Shown: one piece after another, positions 1-4,772 of the stretch
Numbering within the stretch: position 1 is the stretch's first letter
How the letters are laid out: every line of letters starts with the position of its first letter
Assembly: GCA_013205605.1 (NCBI GenBank)
Contig: JABMMK010000295.1
Coordinates: 1 to 7,309, forward strand
Direction: 5' to 3'
Length of the DNA: 7,309 nt
Origin: Cytophagales bacterium
Lineage (GTDB): Bacteria > Bacteroidota > Bacteroidia > Cytophagales > Spirosomataceae
Made by a program: the position numbers and the translations under genes
Notes under the pieces: model-generated
Database searches by the model: none
Seen by the model: the letters and a program-made list of their open reading frames with translations, nothing else
What the model was told of the DNA's origin: nothing

Positions 1-88
1 AATTGATGTTTAGTTGTGGTTGGTTTGAGTCCATGTCCATGCAACCTACTAAGGTCATGGTAAAAATTGAAATCACAATCTTTCTCAT
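1..88 (-). CDS. N-terminal fragment of a lipoprotein, runs off the left edge
   Basis: Reading the minus strand from the ATG at 88-86 gives 29 codons with no stop before the window ends. The protein begins MRKIVISIFTMTLVGC, a short lipoprotein signal peptide: basic n-region (R2, K3), hydrophobic core and lipobox LVGC with the lipidated cysteine at residue 16. The mature part starts C-MDMDSNQPQ. It lies 65 nt downstream of the multicopper oxidase stop on the same strand, so it is probably the fourth gene of the copper operon. The MDMD pair after the cysteine could be a Met-based copper site, but that is speculation from two residues. Too little is visible to name a family; copper-operon lipoproteins and efflux adaptors are both possible. 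Confidence 0.6.
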   Translation of the reverse strand, partial: MRKIVISIFTMTLVGCMDMDSNQPQLNIN

Positions 89-153
89 ATTTTAGTTTTT
101 TATTAAAGTTTAATGATCATTTTGAGTTCTCTCAATATACAATTTAAAAGTTT
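89..153. other. Intergenic spacer between oxidase and downstream lipoprotein gene, with small inverted repeats
   Basis: This AT-rich 65-nt spacer holds a perfect small inverted repeat at 122-135 (TTGAG, 4-nt loop, CTCAA) and AT-rich palindromes at 102-114 (ATTAAA-G-TTTAAT) and 113-120 (ATGATCAT). No U-run follows the 122-135 repeat in either direction, so it is a weak terminator candidate. On the minus strand a TTG lies 20 nt from a degenerate TAAACTTT, which is a poor match to a Bacteroidota promoter. The spacer could allow partial uncoupling of the lipoprotein gene, but nothing here is strong. Confidence 0.3.
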
Positions 154-2451
154 TTAGTACGAAAAAGTAATTCCAGCACCAAATCCCATATCGCTATCAT
201 AATGCGATGTAATTCCCATGTTTTTGTTTACGATGTAACGAAAACCGGCCATATATTCCTTATCGGTATTAAGCATAAAACTCATTCTAAGTCGCTTGGT
301 AATAGGCATATCTTCTCTCATCAGTTGAAAACGAATATTCCCATCATGATAGATTTCAGCTTGTCCTACAATGAGTAATGGCAACGTGTAATTTACGCCG
401 ACTGTAACAAGACTTCTTAAGTCCTTGCTATTGGATTGCCCAAATAGATTTGTCTCCTGTTCATCTATTCCAAACTTTCTATAACGCCAATCAAAACCAA
501 TAAATGGCATTAACCACTGCATTTTACCCATGTACCTACCTATGTGTGTTTCCACTTCATAGCCATGGGAATCATGATACCCTAAACGCCATTCAGAACC
601 TATACTCCACCTTGTATTTTGTAACATGGCCATCCCATCATTGCCGTTGGTTGCAAAATCATTCTCAGCCATAAAATGAAATCCTCGGTCGTCTGCAAAA
701 AGTTTCCGTTGCGCAAGTTTGGGATTAGGAATCAATGGATTGGGCAACTGATTTTCATAACTAAATACTCTGCCCATTCCACTCATCATGTGGTATAAAA
801 TATGGCAATGAAAAAACCAATCTCCCTCAACATTCGCATTAAATTCTAATGTGTCTGTTTCCATCGGCATTATATCAACGATGTTTTTCAAAGGAGCATT
901 TTGTCCTTGGCCATTCAGTAATCTAAAATCATGTCCATGTAAGTGCATTGGGTGGCGCATCATAGAACCATTGTATATTACAATTCGTACATTTTCTCCT
1001 TTTTTAATGAGGATTTTATCCGCTTCTGAAACGACTTTATTGTCTAAACTCCAAACATATCGATTCATATTACCCGACAGTTTAAAGTATAATTCTTTGA
1101 CGGGAGCTTCCTTGGGCAATGCTGTTATAGTAGGGGACTTCAACATGGCATAATTCAGAGTTACAAGATCTCCTAACGCATTGGCATTATAACGATTGGG
1201 GTCATTGTCATCTTGTTTTGGTTTAGCATCGCCTGTAATTTCAGGATACATCACCACATTCATGTCCATTTGATTTAAACTCATGGCCATACCCATATCA
1301 TCCAGTTCGCCGTTCATCTTCATCATGTCATTCATCATCTTCATCCCTTCAAAATACTTTAATCGAGGTAAAGGTGATTTCAACTGTTTAATTCCATTTC
1401 CAATATAAATGGATGCGGAATTTGTCCGGTCCTCTGTCGTTGCCAAGAATTCATATGCCGTTTTTTCAGCGGGAATAGTTACAATGACATCATAGGTTTC
1501 TGAAACTGCAATAATTAATCTATCAACTTCAACCGGCTCCACATCGTTACCATCATTTGCGACCATAGTAATTTTTCCACCTGCATAGGTAAGCCAAAAA
1601 TAGGATGATGCACCCCCATTTGAAATTCTTAATCTAACCTTGTCACCCCCTTTCAACTCATTTCCTGAGATACTTTTAAGTTCAGAACTTGGCAGACCAT
1701 TCATGAATATTTTTTCATAATAGACATCACTTACATCCATCGCCATCATTCGCTTCCATTCATTTTTCATTTTAGTTTTAAAATGACCTGCAGAAATGGC
1801 CTCACCATAACTTTGAACGGAGTTCTTTTTCAATGCCGGATAATCATTGGCATTATGCAGCATCCGGTGAATGTTCTCTGGGTTAAGATTGGTCCACTCA
1901 CTCAAAACGATAGGTAGCGTAGGTAAATCATCTATTCCCTTTCTAAAAGAGGGGCTGCTCGGTCTTTTTAACATGACAAAATTCCCATACATTCCTATTT
2001 GCTCCTGTAACCCTGAGTGTGAATGATACCAGTGGGTACCATTTTGAATGATGGGAAAACGATAGATATGAGTTGTATTTGGCCAAATAGGCATTTGTGT
2101 CAGGTTGGGAACCCCATCTTCTTTATTGGGTAAAAATAGCCCGTGCCAATGCAACGAGGTTTCCTCCTTAAGCTGGTTATGAACATGTATTTCAGCCGTA
2201 TCTCCTTCGGTAAAAGTCAAAGTGGGCATAGGTATTTGACCATTAACCGCAATCGCGCGTTTTTCTTTGCCAGCAAAATGCACTAAGGTGTCTTTTACGT
2301 AAAGGTCGTAACGAACAACTTTTTGGGCGAAAACAGTTGATGAAAATAGTACAAAAACGGTAATTATAGCATTCGTTTTAATAAAAACGATTAAAGACTT
2401 CATTCTCATATTACATGGACTAAGAACCCTATTTTTAATAAAGGGGTGCAT
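154..2451 (-). CDS. Multicopper oxidase (CopA/laccase-like) with C-terminal CopB-like beta-barrel extension
   Basis: This is a 765-aa exported multicopper oxidase, expected to oxidise Cu(I) to less toxic Cu(II) with O2 as acceptor. The signal peptide core is residues 29-42, with cleavage predicted after VFA42. Copper motifs are complete: HWHG (H101, H103), WYHSH (H143, H145), HPMHLHG (H500, H503, H505) and HCHILYHMMSGM (H548, C549, H550, H554, M559). C549, H500 and H554 would bind the type 1 copper, with M559 as axial ligand. A Met-rich segment at 370-401 is typical of copper-resistance oxidases such as CopA and CueO. Residues from about 571 to 765 are extra compared with ordinary family members and look like a membrane beta-barrel ending in F-S-Y. 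The start at 2451 overlaps the preceding TAA by one base (TAATG), suggesting coupling. M15 (2409) or M17 (2403) would give a more normal 26-28-residue signal peptide and may be the true start. Confidence 0.93.
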   Translation of the reverse strand: MHPFIKNRVLSPCNMRMKSLIVFIKTNAIITVFVLFSSTVFAQKVVRYDLYVKDTLVHFAGKEKRAIAVNGQIPMPTLTFTEGDTAEIHVHNQLKEETSLHWHGLFLPNKEDGVPNLTQMPIWPNTTHIYRFPIIQNGTHWYHSHSGLQEQIGMYGNFVMLKRPSSPSFRKGIDDLPTLPIVLSEWTNLNPENIHRMLHNANDYPALKKNSVQSYGEAISAGHFKTKMKNEWKRMMAMDVSDVYYEKIFMNGLPSSELKSISGNELKGGDKVRLRISNGGASSYFWLTYAGGKITMVANDGNDVEPVEVDRLIIAVSETYDVIVTIPAEKTAYEFLATTEDRTNSASIYIGNGIKQLKSPLPRLKYFEGMKMMNDMMKMNGELDDMGMAMSLNQMDMNVVMYPEITGDAKPKQDDNDPNRYNANALGDLVTLNYAMLKSPTITALPKEAPVKELYFKLSGNMNRYVWSLDNKVVSEADKILIKKGENVRIVIYNGSMMRHPMHLHGHDFRLLNGQGQNAPLKNIVDIMPMETDTLEFNANVEGDWFFHCHILYHMMSGMGRVFSYENQLPNPLIPNPKLAQRKLFADDRGFHFMAENDFATNGNDGMAMLQNTRWSIGSEWRLGYHDSHGYEVETHIGRYMGKMQWLMPFIGFDWRYRKFGIDEQETNLFGQSNSKDLRSLVTVGVNYTLPLLIVGQAEIYHDGNIRFQLMREDMPITKRLRMSFMLNTDKEYMAGFRYIVNKNMGITSHYDSDMGFGAGITFSY
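157..741 (-). other. Region encoding the CopB-like beta-barrel domain of the oxidase
   Basis: This part encodes oxidase residues 571-765, after the last copper motif. It begins with a proline-rich linker (LPNPLIPNPK) and continues as short alternating polar/hydrophobic stretches separated by turns. Examples are TRWSIGSEWRLGY, GYEVETHIGRY, PFIGFDWRYRKF, SLVTVGVNYTL, MAGFRYIV and GFGAGITFSY. About 10-12 strands can be counted by eye. The chain ends in an aromatic residue with alternating hydrophobics, as in outer-membrane barrel C-termini. The segment PFIGFDWRYRKFG recalls the conserved (A)PYVGVEW part of CopB outer-membrane copper proteins. The resemblance is from memory of the family pattern, not from an alignment. 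Confidence 0.55.
1249..1344 (-). other. Met-rich copper-binding insert of the oxidase
   Basis: This stretch encodes residues 370-401, beginning MKMMNDMMKMNGELDDMGMAM and ending MDMNVVM, with about a dozen methionines interleaved with Asp and Asn. Met-rich inserts in CueO and CopA bind Cu(I) near the type 1 site and favour cuprous oxidase activity over phenol oxidation. This is the best evidence in the window that the oxidase acts on copper rather than on organic substrates. Confidence 0.7.
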
Positions 2452-3317
2452 TAATTTATTGTTTCAACGGTTTTACCACATCCTAACATTTTAGAACCAA
2501 AATATGGGTTTTTAACGATGTTCTCCTTGGCCAACCAATTTGCCCCCTTGCCTTTGTTAGCCATTGGACAAAATTGATAATAAGTAGGCGTCTCTTGTTT
2601 TGAAACTTTTATCAATGAATACATATTCTTTGAAAGAGAGGTGAAGTGGTCTCTTTGATGGCCGGCATCTTTCGTTTCCGAAATATGTTCCGCATCAAAA
2701 ACCAAATCTTTCATCACTTTCATCCATTCGGAATGTTCTTCTTTCGTTAAATTTTCCATTTTAACTGCGTTTATAGAATTTAACAGTAAAACGGCTTTGG
2801 TTGCTGCCAAGGTACCGTCTGTTTTAACTAAAGCATCTTTCACTGCAAAATAAGAATTGAAGACTTCTTTTAGTTGTAAATGCTCCCCTTCTGTTTTTGT
2901 CTCTAATATTGGTGCGACAACTTTTTCTTCTACAGCAAGATTTACCGCTTTTGAGGCTTCAATTTTTGCTATAATTTTTGCTGCCCGTTCATATTGGCAA
3001 CAAGTTTCAAGTTTAGCATAAACATTGTCAGGAGCGCGAAATTTGTCGCTGTCATACCCCGCCAAACCGATGCGCTTTAAAATTTCATCTTGATTTGTTT
3101 GTTTTTCATCATAGGTAAGGACCGCCATTTTTGTATCTTTATTCCATTCTACCTGGACCACATCCTTCACATTGGCCGCCGATTCGATGGCACTTTTACA
3201 GATTGAACAATTGCCATAGATATGTACCGTTTCTTCCTTGGCATTTTTAATTTCTGCGAAGCATGTCGAGATGGATAGCATTAATGCCATTGCCATTAAT
3301 AATTTTATTGATTTCAT
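2451..3317 (-). CDS. Periplasmic copper-binding protein: HMA-like module + DUF3347 + CPMA/GCG tail
   Basis: This 288-aa exported protein has a signal peptide at residues 1-21 (MKSIKLLMAM..., cleavage near CFA/EIK). Residues 29-94 form a heavy-metal-associated (HMA) fold with the metal-binding GNCSIC (C37, C40), followed by a second cysteine pair at C106-C107 (ETCCQY). A charged helical linker leads into DUF3347 at about 148-240, a helical domain common in Bacteroidota copper operons. The tail has FCPMANKGKGANW (C250, M252) and NPYFGSKMLGCG (M277, C280), a Cys/Met pattern also found at the ends of Bacteroidota efflux adaptors. It likely binds Cu(I) in the periplasm and may pass it to the oxidase encoded directly downstream, with which it shares one base (TAATG). 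The start fits the signal peptide. It is followed downstream, and preceded by 87 nt of spacer, within the same operon. Confidence 0.85.
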   Translation of the reverse strand: MKSIKLLMAMALMLSISTCFAEIKNAKEETVHIYGNCSICKSAIESAANVKDVVQVEWNKDTKMAVLTYDEKQTNQDEILKRIGLAGYDSDKFRAPDNVYAKLETCCQYERAAKIIAKIEASKAVNLAVEEKVVAPILETKTEGEHLQLKEVFNSYFAVKDALVKTDGTLAATKAVLLLNSINAVKMENLTKEEHSEWMKVMKDLVFDAEHISETKDAGHQRDHFTSLSKNMYSLIKVSKQETPTYYQFCPMANKGKGANWLAKENIVKNPYFGSKMLGCGKTVETIN

Positions 3318-3404
3318 TTTTTCAAATTTTTTTGTAAAAATAGTAAGAATTGAAGCAATAATTTGCTTCTGTTGAGACAGACCTGTGGCTCTTAAGGCAA
3401 TAAA
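3318..3404. other. Operon-internal spacer with small hairpin
   Basis: This 87-nt spacer separates the Cys-rich gene from the HMA/DUF3347 gene. It contains a perfect inverted repeat at 3352-3369: GAAGCAA, 4-nt loop TAAT, TTGCTTC. On the minus strand the hairpin is followed by a T-rich but interrupted run (AATTCTTACTATTTTT). It could be an attenuator, an RNA-processing or stability element, or chance. A TATTTTTA just downstream on the minus strand resembles a -7 element, but no TTG lies at the right distance, so an internal promoter is not supported. Confidence 0.35.
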
Positions 3405-3788
3405 TTAGCCTATATTGGGAGGTGTCCAAATGTAGCTAAAACCTGATGAATGGTAGGTTTCGTTGTATAAAGATTTTAATTTTTCACGAATTGTAAAGGA
3501 ATTAATATTTACGGATATTAAAAAATTAGACAAAACCAGCGAAGTTAAAGTTGACGGACAACTACATTTAGAATTATCACAATTCCCTCCACAACTATTG
3601 TCTTCCTTCTGTTGGGTGTTTTTATGATTCTTGCAATAATCCTTTTTATTAGATTTCTCAGGCGTGTCTTTTAAACAGCAAGATTTCTCCGCTTTCTTTG
3701 ATTTTGTTCCACAGGCATAGGATTTCATGGGCATCGTTAGACAACCAAGAAATGTAATGATGAGCAGTATGTGGAATTTTTGTAACAT
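3405..3788 (-). CDS. Small exported Cys-rich protein, first gene of the copper operon
   Basis: This 127-aa protein of no named family has an N-terminal export signal (residues 1-25, cleavage likely at SYA/C). A lipoprotein reading at FLGC16 is possible but a weak lipobox. The mature N-terminal half is Lys-rich and Cys-rich: C26, C37-C38, C52, C66, C70, C75 and C77, including CGGNC and CSC. The C-terminal half has no cysteine. It has a short hydrophobic stretch (about 81-98) and ends with SSGFSYIWTPPNIG. I recall similar short Cys-rich proteins with an SGF..IW.PP tail near metal genes in Bacteroidota, but cannot name a family. The cysteine pattern and the copper genes 87 nt downstream suggest periplasmic metal binding or sequestration. 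Codons and an intact frame support a real gene; function is inferred from context only. Confidence 0.72.
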   Translation of the reverse strand: MLQKFHILLIITFLGCLTMPMKSYACGTKSKKAEKSCCLKDTPEKSNKKDYCKNHKNTQQKEDNSCGGNCDNSKCSCPSTLTSLVLSNFLISVNINSFTIREKLKSLYNETYHSSGFSYIWTPPNIG

Positions 3789-4068
3789 GATGTATATAAC
3801 GCTTAAATTACGAATTTGTTTTATTATTTTGATGTGTTTCCACTAAAGAGCTATTATTGATATTTCCATCACGACTTTTTTAAGAGAAGTTGCAAGCATC
3901 CGCCCTTTCAACCTTTGTATCTGGCAAGATTAATTTTGTAATAGTTTATGTACTATTAATTCAGAAGAATTGTTTAATTTTCAATATATATTAGTTGAGT
4001 CCAGAACTCAATTTAAGAAAGGGCGTATCTGAAAAGTCTTATAATTAGGGGAGTTTAAAATTTATAGT
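3789..4068. promoter_or_regulatory. Divergent intergenic region with two perfect inverted repeats
   Basis: These 280 nt separate the divergent copper operon and the small lipoprotein gene and must hold both promoters. On the plus strand TAATTTTG at 3931-3938 matches the Bacteroidota -7 consensus TAnnTTTG exactly, but the nearest TTTG upstream (3914-3917) is only 13 nt away, so the -33 match fails. Two perfect inverted repeats follow: 3939-3958 (TAATAGT, 6-nt loop, ACTATTA) and 3995-4011 (TTGAGT, 5-nt loop, ACTCAA). For the minus strand only a degenerate TAATTTAA near the copper operon start resembles a -7 element. No clear CueR- or CopY-type operator was recognised. Confidence 0.4.
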
Positions 4069-4419
4069 ATGAAATTATTACTCATATTAGGACTGGTATC
4101 TTTAAACTTGTTAAGCTGCACTAAAGATGGAGAGAGTCAAACAGCAGGGCCTAAAACTCCAGCGTGTGGGATTGTTCAAGTCTTGACTGACGAAGTGATA
4201 GCAGGAGTGCAATTTCCTAAAGGTAAATATCAGATCAATGTTTTTGGCATTACTTGCGAGGAAGTTATGGGTGAAAAAGGCCTATTTAATCAATTCCTGT
4301 TGTTAGGTGACAATGACCCATTACCCGCGCCTTGGATCTATTTGAAGGATGCAGTCGGTGCACCAAAGTTTGTAAAAAGCACGAATGAAGGTTTTCGTGT
4401 GCAAAGAGTTGGCGATTAA
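4069..4419 (+). CDS. Small lipoprotein of unknown family
   Basis: This 116-aa protein begins MKLLLILGLVSLNLLSC, a clear lipoprotein signal peptide with lipobox LLSC and lipidated C17. The residues after the cysteine (T-K-D-G-E) are Lys and acidic, which resembles the surface-export signal described for Bacteroidota lipoproteins; this is an inference. A short Gly/Pro/Thr linker (about 22-31) leads to a compact domain of about 85 residues with two further cysteines, C33 and C63, which could form a disulfide. Visible segments are FPKGKYQINVFGITCEEV, GLFNQFLLLGDNDPLPAPW and GFRVQRVGD. I do not recognise the family. It is transcribed away from the copper operon and alone, with no gene before the hairpin at 4595. 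A GGGGAG lies too far upstream (about 15 nt) to act as a normal ribosome binding site. Confidence 0.72.
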   Translation: MKLLLILGLVSLNLLSCTKDGESQTAGPKTPACGIVQVLTDEVIAGVQFPKGKYQINVFGITCEEVMGEKGLFNQFLLLGDNDPLPAPWIYLKDAVGAPKFVKSTNEGFRVQRVGD

Positions 4420-4594
4420 CGTTTATTGCCTTAGAACCGATATGATCCCTAGTGTTGACTGCAGGAGAAAAAGAGCACATCATGCAAGTTTCCCTGAATA
4501 ATAGGCAGTTAACATGTAAGAAAAAACTATAATTTCTTGATAGTCCCAAGCTCAAACAACGCATTATTTTGCATCTTTCGTTGACAAGGGGAGC
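4420..4594. other. Non-coding gap between lipoprotein stop and hairpin
   Basis: These 175 nt hold no ORF that I can support on either strand. There is no strong hairpin, repeat or promoter. A minus-strand open frame crosses it but overlaps the lipoprotein gene antisense and has no family features or plausible signal. If the hairpin at 4595-4634 ends the lipoprotein transcript, this is an unusually long 3' untranslated region, or it may be the decayed remnant of a gene. Confidence 0.4.
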
Positions 4595-4634
4595 AAACAA
4601 GCAAGTCGATCAGAAATGATCGGCTTGCCTGTTT
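4595..4634 (+). terminator. Long GAAA-loop hairpin, probable terminator
   Basis: An 18-bp stem (4595-4612 with 4617-4634) encloses the tetraloop GAAA (4613-4616). It has one A-C mismatch and one G-U wobble on the plus strand. The lower stem is A-T rich (AAACA with TGTTT), so a transcript on either strand ends in a short U-run (GUUU). It lies between the lipoprotein gene and the receptor promoter and would insulate them. The U-run is short, so it may instead be an RNA stability element. Confidence 0.55.
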
Positions 4635-4701
4635 GGATGAATTACAAATTAACAATCATTTAATATTTTTTTAACGCGTATTTATTTTCTTTGATCAGTT
4701 G

Positions 4702-4733
4702 TTTGATTTTTAAAAACAAATTAATTATACTTG
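4702..4733 (+). promoter_or_regulatory. Candidate Bacteroidota promoter for the SusC-type receptor
   Basis: TTTG at 4702-4705 and TATACTTG at 4726-4733 are separated by 20 nt. They match the Bacteroidota housekeeping consensus (TTTG, about 19-21 nt, TAnnTTTG) with one mismatch. Transcription would start near 4740, leaving a leader of about 33 nt before the ATG at 4773. Confidence 0.45.
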
Positions 4734-4772
4734 CTTTTTAAATTTCACTAAACTCCTTAAACTAAACACCTT

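Noticed and set aside
102..120. AT-rich palindromes (ATTAAA-G-TTTAAT and ATGATCAT)
   Set aside because: Short palindromes of this kind are expected by chance in AT-rich DNA, and no U-run or known operator accompanies them.
851..1153. 100-aa plus-strand open frame
   Set aside because: It lies antisense inside the well-supported multicopper oxidase gene and has no family features.
4286..4600. 104-aa minus-strand open frame
   Set aside because: It overlaps the end of the small lipoprotein gene antisense and has no domain or signal. Its Cys and His residues look random.
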